Part shown: positions 44,169-53,726 of the stretch, piece by piece
How the letters are laid out: each line of letters begins with the position of its first letter
Position numbering within the stretch: the stretch's first letter is position 1
From: DAOSEK01 sp035363095
GTDB lineage: Archaea > Nanobdellota > Nanobdellia > Woesearchaeales > UBA119
Assembly (NCBI GenBank): GCA_035363095.1
Contig: DAOSEK010000002.1
Coordinates: 1-64,000 of the forward strand
Direction of reading: 5' to 3'
Length of the DNA: 64,000 nt
Translations under genes and position numbers: made by a program
Notes under the pieces: model-generated
The model's database searches: none
What the model was told of the DNA's origin: nothing
Seen by the model: the letters and a program-made list of their open reading frames with translations, nothing else

Positions 44169-45648
44169 AAAAAACAAAACTCTTCTAAAATCTTTTTTTG
44201 AACATTCAACCTTTGTTCAATCAGATATAGCGTCATATAACAACTTCATTGAAAGGGAGCTTGTTTCTATTGCAAAAGAAAACAATCCAATAGAACCTAC
44301 AATAATTCCTCCAAACATTGAAGAGTACAAAATCATGATTGATAACATAAAAATTGGAAAGCCAACAATTATTGAAGCAGATGGCTCTGAAAGGATGATT
44401 TATCCCCAAGAAGCAAGAATAAGAAAACTCACCTATGGTTCTCCCTTATATCTTTCTGTAAGTGCTTACATAAACGGCAAACAATCCGAAACATTCGAAA
44501 GTCAAATAGGAACAATGCCAATCCTTCTAAAATCAAAATACTGTCTTTTAAACAATCTTTCAAGAGACGAACTAATAGAAAAAGGAGAAGACCCAGATGA
44601 CCCTGGAGGATACTTCATAATAAATGGCACCGAAAGGCTTTTAGTGAAAGTAGAAGATTTGGCATCAGACTACTTCATGGTTCAAGAGAACTCCACAGGT
44701 CCAAGTAAAATATCCGGAAGAGTTTTCTCAGAATATCGCGCGCTAAAAATTCCTCATCAAGTGGAAAAATTAAACGATGGAATCATATATTTTAGCTTTA
44801 CAAGGCTCAAAAGAATACCCTTTACATTGCTATTAAAAGCCTTGGGAATGATAAATGACCAAGAGATTGTAAAAGCCATAGATTTCCCTGAAGGCTTTAA
44901 TGAAATAGTGACAAACATATATGAAAACAGTGGAATAAAAACAAGGGAGGATGCTTTAGACAAACTTGCAAAGTATATGGGTATCACACAATCAAGAGAG
45001 ATTAGGATTGAAAGGGCAGAAATCACCCTAGATAATTTCTTTTTACCTCATCTTGGAACCGGCGAAAAGACAAGAATGATAAAGGCTGTCAATACCTGTA
45101 AATACATCAAAAAGTTTCTAATGGTTGCAAAAGGAAAGTTACCCTTTGACGATATAGACCATTACAAAAACAAAAGACTCAAACTTTCAGGAGACCTTCT
45201 CTCAGATCTAATGAGAGTAAATCTTAAGATCTTAGTAAACGATATGCTTTACAACTTTCAAAGGATAGTAAAAAGAGGAAAGCTTCCTTCTGTGAATGTA
45301 GTAATCAGAGAAAAGCTATTAACCTCCAGAATCAACAGCTCAATGGCAACGGGAAACTGGGTAGGTGGAAGAAAAGGTATAAGCCAAAGAATACAAAGAT
45401 GGAACTACTTTGAATTCCTAAGCCATCTTCAAAGGGTTGTAAGTCCTCTTTCAGCGACTCAAGAAAATTTTCAGGCAAGAGAGCTTCACAATACTCACCT
45501 GGGAAGACTTTGTCCTGTAGAAACTCCTGAGGGAACAAACATTGGGCTTAAAAAGAATCTTGCATTATTCTCCAAAATTTCAATAGGCTTTAACGAAAAG
45601 CAAACTTTAGAAAAGCTCCAAGAAGCAGGGCTTAAGACCATGTGGTGA
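44161..45648 (+). CDS. rpoB2: RNA polymerase subunit B'' (N-terminal half of Rpb2)
   Basis: 495 residues. Features include the opening hydrophilic segment and protrusion (to about 160), GGYFIINGTERLLV near 147, the lobe, and the fork region with LSATQENFQARELHNTHLGRLCPVETPEGTNIGL near 440-473, which closes the rifampicin-pocket area in bacteria. It ends right after the fork, so the catalytic B subunit is split as in several archaeal groups. Its stop is within the ribosome-binding region of rpoB1. Confidence 0.97.
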   Translation: MDEKNKTLLKSFFEHSTFVQSDIASYNNFIERELVSIAKENNPIEPTIIPPNIEEYKIMIDNIKIGKPTIIEADGSERMIYPQEARIRKLTYGSPLYLSVSAYINGKQSETFESQIGTMPILLKSKYCLLNNLSRDELIEKGEDPDDPGGYFIINGTERLLVKVEDLASDYFMVQENSTGPSKISGRVFSEYRALKIPHQVEKLNDGIIYFSFTRLKRIPFTLLLKALGMINDQEIVKAIDFPEGFNEIVTNIYENSGIKTREDALDKLAKYMGITQSREIRIERAEITLDNFFLPHLGTGEKTRMIKAVNTCKYIKKFLMVAKGKLPFDDIDHYKNKRLKLSGDLLSDLMRVNLKILVNDMLYNFQRIVKRGKLPSVNVVIREKLLTSRINSSMATGNWVGGRKGISQRIQRWNYFEFLSHLQRVVSPLSATQENFQARELHNTHLGRLCPVETPEGTNIGLKKNLALFSKISIGFNEKQTLEKLQEAGLKTMW

Positions 45649-45654
45649 TATGAT

Positions 45655-47457
45655 ATGACTGATGTTTATCTCAACGGAAATGTAGTTGGAAGTGTAGATG
45701 AGCCTTATAAATTTGTGGCAAAAATTAGGGAACAAAGAAGAAAAGGCAAGATCTCTGAGGAAGTAAATATTGCATTTGACCCAACCCTTGGATGTGTTTT
45801 TGTTGAATGCTCTCAAGGTAGAGCAAGACGACCATTAGTTGTAGTTAAAGAGGGAAAATCACTAGTAACAAAAGAGGTTGTGGAAAAGCTAAAAAAAGGG
45901 GATACTAAGTGGGAGGATTTAATAAAAAACGGACTTGTAGAATACCTTGATCCACTTGAAGAAGAGGATGCATTTGTCTCATTTTACGAGGAAGAATTAA
46001 CCCCTGAACATACCCATCTTGAATTGGTTCCATTTTCTATGCTTGGGCTTTGTGCATCATTAGTTCCATTTTGCAATTATTCTCCTGGTGCAAGAATTTC
46101 AATGGGAGCCAAAAACCAAAAACAGGCAATAGGAGTCTATATTGCAAACTATCCAATCCGAAGTGATATGGACGTAAATACCCTAAACTATCCTCAAATA
46201 CCTATTGTAAAAACAGCAATGGCTGATGTCTCAAAGATAGAAGCTCATCCTTTAGGACAAAACTTTATTGTTGCAATATCAAACTACGAAGGATACAATA
46301 TGGATGACGCTGTTGTGTTAAACAGAGGTTCAATTGATAGAGGTCTTGCGAGATCAACTTACTATAGACCTGCAGTAGCTGAAGAAATGAGATACCCTGG
46401 AGGACTTTTTGATAAGGTTGAAGTTCCCGATAAGGATGTCAAAGGATACAAATCAGAAACAGATTACCGATTCCTAGAAGAAGATGGAATTGTTTTTCCT
46501 GAAGCTAAAGTCTCAGAAGAAGACGTTGTTATAGGAAGAACCAGTCCACCAAGATTCTTAGCAAGTACCGATCAATACAATCTCATAAGTGAAGGTAGAA
46601 GAGAATCCTCAGTTCAATTAAAACATGGTGAACAAGGAATTATTGATACCATTTTTATAACCGAAGGAGAAGAAGGTCATAAGCTAGTAGAAGTAAAACT
46701 AAGGTCTCCAATGATTCCTGAAATAGGGGATAAATTTGTATCAAGACACGGCCAAAAGGGCGTAGTAGGATTAATCGTGAATCCAGAGAATATGCCTTTT
46801 AGTGAATGTGGGATTGTTCCAGACCTAATCTTTTCTCCACACAGTATTCCCTCTAGAATGACATTCTCGCACATGATTGATTTACTCAGTGGAAAGGTAG
46901 GTGCACTATCTGCAAGACAAATAGATGGTACACCATTTTCATCTGAAAATATTGAAGACATAAGAAAAGAGCTAACAAAAAACGGCTTTAGGGACAATGG
47001 TGTAGAGACATTTTTTAATCCTTTAACAGGAGAACAAAAAGAGATGCGCATATTTGTTGGAAATATGTATTACTTAAGACTAAAGCATCTTGTTGCAAAC
47101 AAAATCCATGCCAGAGCAAGAGGTCCAGTTCAGCTTCTTACAAGACAACCCACAGAAGGAAGAGCAAAAGAAGGAGGACTAAGGCTTGGAGAGATGGAAA
47201 AAGACACATTCGTAGCTCATGGTGCATCAATGGTATTAAAAGAGAGATTTAATGCTGACTCAGTAAGGGTTCCAGTTTGCGAAAAGTGTGGCATGTTTGC
47301 ATATTATGATAGGTACAAAAATCGCCACGTATGCTCCATTTGTGGAGATAATATTGATGTCTCATATGTAGAAATAAGCTATGCATTCAAACTCTTCACA
47401 GATGAGTTAAGAGCAATGTGCCTAAACACAAAATACGGACTCAAAACAAGATATTAA
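45655..47457 (+). CDS. rpoB1: RNA polymerase subunit B' (C-terminal half of Rpb2)
   Basis: 600 residues. YNMDDAVVLNRGSIDRGLAR near 215-235 belongs to the hybrid-binding domain, GDKFVSRHGQKGVVG near 360 contributes catalytic-site lysines, and RLGEMEKDTFVAHGAS near 515 lies before the C-terminal zinc site CEKCGMFAYYDR..CSICGD in the clamp. GGTGATA overlaps the rpoB2 stop and gives a five-base spacing to ATG 45655, so translation is coupled. Confidence 0.97.
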   Translation: MTDVYLNGNVVGSVDEPYKFVAKIREQRRKGKISEEVNIAFDPTLGCVFVECSQGRARRPLVVVKEGKSLVTKEVVEKLKKGDTKWEDLIKNGLVEYLDPLEEEDAFVSFYEEELTPEHTHLELVPFSMLGLCASLVPFCNYSPGARISMGAKNQKQAIGVYIANYPIRSDMDVNTLNYPQIPIVKTAMADVSKIEAHPLGQNFIVAISNYEGYNMDDAVVLNRGSIDRGLARSTYYRPAVAEEMRYPGGLFDKVEVPDKDVKGYKSETDYRFLEEDGIVFPEAKVSEEDVVIGRTSPPRFLASTDQYNLISEGRRESSVQLKHGEQGIIDTIFITEGEEGHKLVEVKLRSPMIPEIGDKFVSRHGQKGVVGLIVNPENMPFSECGIVPDLIFSPHSIPSRMTFSHMIDLLSGKVGALSARQIDGTPFSSENIEDIRKELTKNGFRDNGVETFFNPLTGEQKEMRIFVGNMYYLRLKHLVANKIHARARGPVQLLTRQPTEGRAKEGGLRLGEMEKDTFVAHGASMVLKERFNADSVRVPVCEKCGMFAYYDRYKNRHVCSICGDNIDVSYVEISYAFKLFTDELRAMCLNTKYGLKTRY

Positions 47458-47580
47458 CTATCCAAAAGCTCATTTTTTATTTTAATTTAGAATTTAATTT
47501 AGAATAATATTATTTTTGTTTTTTGTTTTTAGAGTTTTTAGATTTACAAACGAAAAGCGCTTTACTTAAGCGATAAAAAA

Positions 47581-47611
47581 TTTCAAATAAATTTCAAATA
47601 AATTTCAAATA
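47581..47611 (+). repeat. short 11-bp tandem repeat (about 3 units)
   Basis: TTTCAAATAAA repeated about three times in the rpoB1-rpoA1 gap. Confidence 0.6.
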
Positions 47612-47661
47612 ATATTCATAAAAAAAGGTTTTTTTAAAAATATTGTTTTGGTGATTAAAAA

Positions 47662-50244
47662 ATGGATGAGGAGAACATCACGCTTCATAAGCTGATAAGT
47701 GCAATCGGATTTGATATGTTAAGCCCTACTGTGATTCAGCAGATGTCAGCTGTCAAGGTAGTCACAGCAGAACTTTACGACAAAGAAGGCTTTCCTGTAG
47801 ACGGTGGATTAATGGATACAAGAATGGGTGTAATAGACCCTTCTTTAAGATGTAAAACCTGTGGTGGAAGACTAAAAGAATGTTTTGGTCACTTTGGCTA
47901 CATTGCTCTTGCAAGACCAGTAGTCCATGTCATCTTTGCACCTATGATATATGATATACTCAGGTGCACATGTAAATCCTGTGGAAAGCTATTAATCCCT
48001 GATGATAAAAAGAAATTACTCCTTTCAGAAATTAAAGACTTAGAAGAAGAATCCACAAAACGAGCAAGACTCTCATTAATTGCAGAGATAGTTTCTAAGA
48101 TGAAAAATTCCAAGAAATGTCCACATTGCAAATCTAATCAGGGAAAAATCACAATTGAAAAACCAACAACATTCTTAGAAGATGAAAAAAGACTAACTCC
48201 AATTGAAGTAAGGACAAGACTTGAAAAGATAAATGATGAAGACCTAAAGATTTTTGGAATGAATCCAAAGAGCGCAAGACCTGAATGGATGGTTCTAACA
48301 GTATTCCCCGTTGCACCAGTAAGTATAAGACCTTCTATTACACTTCAGAGTGGAGAGAGAAGTGAAGATGACCTAACACATAAACTAGGAGATATTGTAA
48401 GAATAAATCAAAGGCTTTTTGAAAATATAAACGCGGGTGCTCCTGAAATAATCATTGAAGATTTATGGGACCTTTTACAATATCACATCTCAACTTACTT
48501 TGACAACTCCCTCACTCAGATTCCTCCTGCAAGACATAGAAGTGGACAGCCATTAACAACCATCTCTGAGAGAATAGAATCTAAAGAGGGCAGAATCAGG
48601 CATAACCTTGCTGGAAAGAGGACCAATTTCTCTTCAAGAACTGTAATCAGTCCTGATCCTATGCTCAAATTAAATGAGGTAGGGGTTCCAAAAATAATAG
48701 CAATGAAACTAACTGTTCCTGAAAAAGTAACAGATTGGAATAAAGACTATCTAAAAGCATTCGTAGATAAAGGACCAAAAGAATATCCAGGTGCAAATTA
48801 TGTTATAAGGCCTGATGGTCGAAAGAAAAAAATAACTGATGAAACAAGAGAACAACTACTAGAGGAGCTTCAACCTGGATATGTAGTAGAAAGGCATCTA
48901 ATTGATGGGGACATAGCTCTTTTTAACAGGCAACCTTCTCTTCACAGAATGAGTATGATGGCCCATAAAGTAAGGGTTTTACCTTACAGAACCTTTAGAG
49001 TTAATCCTGTAGTCTGTCATCCATACAATGCTGATTTTGATGGGGACGAAATGAATCTTCACATCCCTCAAACTGAAGAAGCAAGAGCTGAAGCAGAGAT
49101 ACTAATGCAGGTACAAAAACAGATGATTTCCCCAAGGTATGGTCTATCAGTTATAGGAATACTTCAAGACGGAATCACAGGAAATTACCTTCTAACAAAG
49201 TTCGGTAAGTTTTCAAAACGAGAAGCTGTAGCGCTTTTAGGCAGTGCAGGGCTTTTAGATTTTGTAGAAAGCATTGGCTCAAAAGAAGAGTACACTGGAA
49301 AAGAAATATTTAGTCTAATTATTCCAAAAGACTTCCAATTTGAAGGAAAATGCAAAGACAAAGAAGAGCCAAAAGTAATAATCAAAAACGGAAAACTAAC
49401 TTCAGGAGTTATGGATAAAAGCAGTCTTGGAGATGAATCAGGCCTTTTGCTTAGAGAAATAAACAAAAAATATGGCTGTGAATATGCAATAGAATTTTTA
49501 TCAAACACCCTAAGATTGGGATTAGCCTCATTAGCAAAACATGGCTTTTCAGCTTATGTAAGTGATGCAGACCTTCCTAAAACAGCGGTAAGAGAAATCA
49601 AGCAAGAAATTGATAGAGCCTACCAAGACGTTGAGCTCTTAGTTGAGCAATATAACAACGCTACATTGGACCTATTACCAGGAAGAACCCTTGAAGATAC
49701 GTTAGAAAGAAGGATACTTGAACGGCTAAATTCAGTAAGAAATCTTATGGGAAGCATTGTAGATAAGAATTCAATTAAAGACACACCAAGCCTAATCATG
49801 GCAAGAAGCGGTGCAAGAGGAAACATGCTTAACCTTACTCAAATAACTGCCTGCGTAGGTCAACAAGCTTTAAGAGGCAAACGGATCCAAGGCGGTTTTA
49901 GGGGAAGAACACTATCTTGCTTTAAACCAGGCGACTTAAGCCCGTCAGCGCATGGTTTTATACAAGAAGGATTTAAGGAAGGAATGAAACCACATGAATT
50001 CTTTTTTGCTGCAATGACAGGGAGGGACTCTTTAATGGACACAGCCCTAAGAACCCCTAAATCAGGATACTTATACAGAAGGCTTTCAAACGCTCTTCAG
50101 GACATAAAATCATTTGATGACGGTTCAGTAAGAGACGCTTCAGGAAGAGTAGTACAATTCAAATACGGTGAGGATGGAGTAGATGTCTCACGTTCAGAAG
50201 GCGGAACCATTAATGTAGATAAGATAATCAAAGAGGTTATGTAA
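47662..50244 (+). CDS. rpoA1: RNA polymerase subunit A' (N-terminal part of Rpb1)
   Basis: 860 residues. An early zinc site is CKTCGGRLKECFGHFG near 74 and a second is CTCKSCGK..CPHCKSN. The catalytic loop NADFDGDEMNLH near 455-466 holds the three Asp residues that bind the active-site Mg2+. The bridge/trigger-side helix segment GFIQEGFKEGMKPHEFFFAAMTGRDSLMD is near 770-800. GGTGATT lies eight bases before the ATG. The 204-base gap before it has a short 11-bp tandem repeat (47581-47611). Confidence 0.97.
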   Translation: MDEENITLHKLISAIGFDMLSPTVIQQMSAVKVVTAELYDKEGFPVDGGLMDTRMGVIDPSLRCKTCGGRLKECFGHFGYIALARPVVHVIFAPMIYDILRCTCKSCGKLLIPDDKKKLLLSEIKDLEEESTKRARLSLIAEIVSKMKNSKKCPHCKSNQGKITIEKPTTFLEDEKRLTPIEVRTRLEKINDEDLKIFGMNPKSARPEWMVLTVFPVAPVSIRPSITLQSGERSEDDLTHKLGDIVRINQRLFENINAGAPEIIIEDLWDLLQYHISTYFDNSLTQIPPARHRSGQPLTTISERIESKEGRIRHNLAGKRTNFSSRTVISPDPMLKLNEVGVPKIIAMKLTVPEKVTDWNKDYLKAFVDKGPKEYPGANYVIRPDGRKKKITDETREQLLEELQPGYVVERHLIDGDIALFNRQPSLHRMSMMAHKVRVLPYRTFRVNPVVCHPYNADFDGDEMNLHIPQTEEARAEAEILMQVQKQMISPRYGLSVIGILQDGITGNYLLTKFGKFSKREAVALLGSAGLLDFVESIGSKEEYTGKEIFSLIIPKDFQFEGKCKDKEEPKVIIKNGKLTSGVMDKSSLGDESGLLLREINKKYGCEYAIEFLSNTLRLGLASLAKHGFSAYVSDADLPKTAVREIKQEIDRAYQDVELLVEQYNNATLDLLPGRTLEDTLERRILERLNSVRNLMGSIVDKNSIKDTPSLIMARSGARGNMLNLTQITACVGQQALRGKRIQGGFRGRTLSCFKPGDLSPSAHGFIQEGFKEGMKPHEFFFAAMTGRDSLMDTALRTPKSGYLYRRLSNALQDIKSFDDGSVRDASGRVVQFKYGEDGVDVSRSEGGTINVDKIIKEVM

Positions 50245-50246
50245 AA

Positions 50247-51437
50247 ATGGCAGATTCAATATATAACGAATACCAAAAGTTACTGCCAGCATCTATACTT
50301 GCTGAAGTAGAAACTAAAATCCCTAAAGGAACATCAAAATCAAAGGTAAAAGAAGTGCTAGACAAGGTTTTAGAAGAATACAAAACAGCTTTGGTAGATA
50401 GTGGAGAATCAGTAGGCGTTGTTGCAGCAGAATCCATTGGAGAGCCAGGCACTCAGATGACCTTAAATACGTTTCACTTCGCTGGTGTATCAGAGATGAA
50501 TGTCACAGTGGGTCTTCCTAGAATAATTGAAATCTTTGATGGTCGAAAAAATATCAAGACGCCAATAATGAACATTTATCTAGATAAAGCCCATGCAAAC
50601 TGCTCAAAAGAAGAAATCAAAAAAATAGCAATGAGCATCCGTTCAGTATCATTAGGCGAAATCACAAAAGAGTTTTTAATCAACATAAGTGATTACACAA
50701 TCACGATAAAACTTGACAAAGAGAAACTATCAGAAATAGGTCTTGACACAAAAGAGCTAATGACAATCCTTAAGAAAAAAACCAAGTCTGCAAGCTTCAA
50801 AAAAGAAAGTGAAGATTCAATAATAGCTACAGTAGAAATCTCAAAAGATAAAACTCCAAATGAGGTATTTAAGGTAAGAGAAAAGTTAGTGGATCTAACC
50901 ATTGGTGGAATAAATGGTATCACTCAGGTTCTTCCAACAAAAAAAATAAACGAGGAGACTGGAGAAGAGGAATTTGTGATCATCACCGCAGGAAGTAAAT
51001 TAAAAGATGTTTTAAAGCTTCCATTTGTTGACAAAACAAGGACTACAACTAATGATATCTATGAAATAGAATCATCACTTGGTATTGAAGCTGCAAGATC
51101 TGCAATAATCCACGAGGTTTCAGCTGTAATCGAAGAGCAAGGACTTAATATTGATCTAAGACACATAATGCTTGTTGCTGATACCATGTGTTTAAATGGA
51201 AAAATCGAAGGAATAACAAGATTTGGAATCACAAGTAGCAAATCAAGTGTTCTTGCAAGAGCTTCCTTTGAAACCCCAATAAAACATCTTGCAAACGCAT
51301 GCATGAGTGGAGAAAAAGACACAGTACTCTCAGTAATAGAAAATGTAATGTTAAATCAGCCCATACAAATTGGAACTGGGCTTACAAAACTTCATTATGT
51401 TGGCATAGAAAAAAAAGAAAAACCAAAAAAACAATAA
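50247..51437 (+). CDS. rpoA2: RNA polymerase subunit A'' (C-terminal part of Rpb1)
   Basis: 396 residues starting two bases after the rpoA1 stop. GVVAAESIGEPGTQMTLNTFHFAGV near 55-80 is the trigger-loop signature, and the C-terminal LRHIMLVADTMCLNGKIEGITRFGI and SSVLARASFETPIKHL segments are strongly conserved in Rpb1/RpoA2. It completes the largest RNA polymerase subunit. The C-terminus is short and lysine-rich. A shortened repeat A copy follows immediately after the stop. Confidence 0.97.
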   Translation: MADSIYNEYQKLLPASILAEVETKIPKGTSKSKVKEVLDKVLEEYKTALVDSGESVGVVAAESIGEPGTQMTLNTFHFAGVSEMNVTVGLPRIIEIFDGRKNIKTPIMNIYLDKAHANCSKEEIKKIAMSIRSVSLGEITKEFLINISDYTITIKLDKEKLSEIGLDTKELMTILKKKTKSASFKKESEDSIIATVEISKDKTPNEVFKVREKLVDLTIGGINGITQVLPTKKINEETGEEEFVIITAGSKLKDVLKLPFVDKTRTTTNDIYEIESSLGIEAARSAIIHEVSAVIEEQGLNIDLRHIMLVADTMCLNGKIEGITRFGITSSKSSVLARASFETPIKHLANACMSGEKDTVLSVIENVMLNQPIQIGTGLTKLHYVGIEKKEKPKKQ

Positions 51438-51505
51438 ATGAAAAACCTAGTTATAAATGCCGAGGCATCTCGCAAATAGTCGAGGTTTTTCGTCCATGAA
51501 ATCAA
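51437..51505 (+). repeat. internally deleted repeat A
   Basis: AATGAAAAACCTAGTTATAA at the left, ATGCCGAGG..TAGTCGAGG in the middle and CCATGAAATCAA at the right. The CTTTGG hairpin segment is missing. It begins at the rpoA2 stop codon. Confidence 0.7.
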
Positions 51506-51651
51506 AATACTAATATTGCAAAAGATAACAATAAAACAAACTGATATAATACAAAGAAACAAGACTTAAATACAAAACAAAAGAAAATATATCTAACACT
51601 TTAAAATACTAAAAAACTGATTAAAAATTTACAAACAAGGTGAAAAAGAAA

Positions 51652-51915
51652 ATGGATGATTTAAACTTTATAAGAAAGAATCTGAAATCAGAAAACCTGC
51701 TTTTTGGGGAAGAGCAGTGCTTAAGGGCAATCAAGGCTTCAAAAGCAAAAAAAGTGTTCCTATCATCAAATGCAAAAGAATCTTTAGTAAAAGACCTTGA
51801 AAGATACTCTGCTTTAAAAGGAATAGAAATAGTAAGGCTTTCAATCGATAATATAGAACTTGGTTCAGTATGTAAAAAGCTCTATCCAATTGGTGTAATT
51901 ACATTAATTGAATAA
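51652..51915 (+). CDS. rpl30e: ribosomal protein eL30 (L30e)
   Basis: 87 residues from ATG 51652; the GTG at 51640 is inside the AAGGTG ribosome-binding site. The L7Ae/L30e fold is recognisable from LLFGEEQCLRAIKASKAKKVFLSSNA near 15-40 and the closing LGSVCKKLYPIGVITL. It binds kink-turn-like RNA on the large subunit. Position between rpoA2 and nusA is the standard archaeal arrangement. Confidence 0.88.
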   Translation: MDDLNFIRKNLKSENLLFGEEQCLRAIKASKAKKVFLSSNAKESLVKDLERYSALKGIEIVRLSIDNIELGSVCKKLYPIGVITLIE

Positions 51916-51961
51916 ATTCAAGCTATATATTTTTAATTTGATATTTTAAAAGTGAAGCAAA

Positions 51962-52393
51962 TTGGTAAAAGGCGCAAAATACGATAACACTTTAATGGGG
52001 TACATGAGAATATTTGAAAATATTACTCATACCACCTTAACAGATTGTTTTGAAGATCAAAAAGGGACTCTTAATTTCTTTGTTGAACAAAACGATATAG
52101 GAAAGGCAATAGGAAAAAAAGCAGTAAATATAAGACTACTTGAAAACAAACTTAACAAAAAGATAAAAGTTAGTGCATATAATCCTGATTTGAAAAGCTT
52201 TTTAAACAACCTTTTATTTCCCATAGTTGTTGACTCAATTGAATATGACCCTGAAAGCAAAATTGTTCAGATTCAAGACCCTGATTTCAACAAAAAAAGC
52301 ATGATTATCGGAAGGAATGCCTCAAATTTAAGAAATTATGAGTACATCACACGCAGGTTTTTTCCGGACTTAAAAGAAATAAAAGTTAAATGA
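51962..52393 (+). CDS. nusA: archaeal NusA-like KH protein
   Basis: 143 residues with two KH domains: DIGKAIGKKAVNIRLLENKL near 47-66 and KSMIIGRNASNLRNYEYITRRFF near 112-135, each with a GxxG-type loop. Archaeal NusA contains only these RNA-binding domains. The start is TTG 51962; no better start is in frame downstream before the first strand. It sits between L30e and S12 as in most archaea. Confidence 0.92.
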   Translation: MVKGAKYDNTLMGYMRIFENITHTTLTDCFEDQKGTLNFFVEQNDIGKAIGKKAVNIRLLENKLNKKIKVSAYNPDLKSFLNNLLFPIVVDSIEYDPESKIVQIQDPDFNKKSMIIGRNASNLRNYEYITRRFFPDLKEIKVK

Positions 52394-52518
52394 AAAAAGG
52401 ATTTTAGAAAAACAAAAGCAAAAACCTTTGTATAAATCAAAAACACCAGACAGCATAAAACAACAAAAAAAGAAAAACACCAAACAGTAAATAAAATATA
52501 TTCAACTGTGCGAAAAAA

Positions 52519-52562
52519 ACAGATAAAAAACAGATAAAAAACAGATAAAAAACAGATAAAAA
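52519..52562 (+). repeat. 11-bp tandem repeat, four units
   Basis: ACAGATAAAAA repeated four times between nusA and a repeat A copy. Confidence 0.8.
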
Positions 52563-52582
52563 AGAAATAAAAAACCATCAAA

Positions 52583-52716
52583 ATGAAAAACCTCGGGATA
52601 AATCTCGAGGTATCTTTAGGATAGTCGAGGTTAATCCTTGCATGAATCCGTCTATTCTAACTTTGGCTTGAAAAACCAAAGTATGCGAAGTGATGCTGGA
52701 TTTCATGAAATCAACA
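52583..52716 (+). repeat. repeat A copy directly before the S12 gene
   Basis: Near-complete A: CCTCGGGAT..TCTCGAGG hairpin, CTTTAGGATAGTCGAGG, ATGAATCCGTCTATTC, CTTTGG..CCAAAG and GGATTTCATGAAATCAACAA. It ends about 15 bases before the AAGGAGG of rps12, so it is within the operon's transcribed spacer (52394-52742). Confidence 0.85.
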
Positions 52717-52742
52717 ATCAAGTTCAAAGGAGGTTATTTATA

Positions 52743-53180
52743 ATGGCAAAAAAACCATCAGGGCTTTTCACTGCGAAAAAACTTATATCCAGAAGAAACG
52801 AATCTAAGTGGAAAGACAAAGCATATGTTAGAAAGACACTAGACCTTAAAAAGAAATCAGACCCACTAAAAGGTGCCTCTCAAGCCAAAGGTTTGGTATT
52901 AGAAAAAATACAACTTGAAGCAAAACAGCCAAACTCTGCAATGAGAAAATGCGCTAAAGTCCAGCTAACCAAAAATGGTAAGCAGGTTACAGCGTTTCTT
53001 CCAGGAGATGGCGCAATGAAGTTTGTAGATGAACACGATGAGGTAATAGTAGAATGCATTGGTGGCAGGATGGGCAGGTCAAAAGGCGACATTCCTGGTG
53101 TTAGATGGCAGGTTATAAAAGTAAATGACCAGTCACTAAAAGCCCTGTTATCTGGAAAAGTTCAAAAGGCAAGAAAGTAA
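52743..53180 (+). CDS. rps12: ribosomal protein uS12
   Basis: 145 residues from ATG 52743, preceded by AAAGGAGG. The archaeal S12 pattern is intact: EAKQPNSAMRKCAKVQL near 58-75 (decoding-site loop), VTAFLPGDGAMKFVDEHDEV and the RSKGDIPGVRWQVIKV loop. It monitors codon-anticodon pairing. In most archaea S7 follows; here a repeat B copy follows and S7 is not in the window. Confidence 0.97.
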   Translation: MAKKPSGLFTAKKLISRRNESKWKDKAYVRKTLDLKKKSDPLKGASQAKGLVLEKIQLEAKQPNSAMRKCAKVQLTKNGKQVTAFLPGDGAMKFVDEHDEVIVECIGGRMGRSKGDIPGVRWQVIKVNDQSLKALLSGKVQKARK

Positions 53181-53337
53181 AAATTATTTTTCTTTTCAAA
53201 TTTTATTTTTATTATTACTATTATTATAATTATTGTTCATTATTCTTATTATCAATTATTGGTTATCATAATTAATACGCCTTTTATTATCGTTTCGCAT
53301 TAATACTATTTTGTTACTTATTTTTATCATATTTTCA

Positions 53338-53469
53338 TTAATAGAAAAGCATACCTCGTGTTTCAACAAGAGAACTCGGTACACTTTTTTGTAATCAACA
53401 ACCTCGCTGAAAGTAGCGCATGCTTTTATATTACCAACATACCTCGCCCTTTAGGGTGAGGTTGTTGAT
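53338..53469 (+). repeat. repeat B copy
   Basis: TTAATAGAAAAGCATACC to CCTTTAGGGTGAGGTTGTTG; uninterrupted. The rest of 53181-53726 is AT-rich with a fragment of repeat A's left end near 53590. Confidence 0.87.
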
Positions 53470-53693
53470 TTTACTTTTAATAACAAAAAAATAAAAGCCC
53501 TTTTGCACATAAGAACACAATGCATTCATCTCTAAATATATCTACTTTTTCAATCTAAAACCTCAAAAAGTGCTTCTCTTAAATAAAAAGCTCAGCGTAA
53601 ATCCTGAAATTTTTAATTGTTATATTACTTATGATTCATTTCTCCTAAGATTCTATCTTCACTTTTTATCTTCACTTCTTAATAACTAAGAAA

Positions 53694-53703
53694 AATATAT
53701 AAA
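53694..53703 (+). promoter_or_regulatory. TATA box, near-leaderless promoter
   Basis: AATATATAAA lies about 25-30 nt before ATG 53727, and no ribosome-binding site is visible. Confidence 0.5.
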
Positions 53704-53726
53704 CAACACCTGCTAAAAGCCACAAT

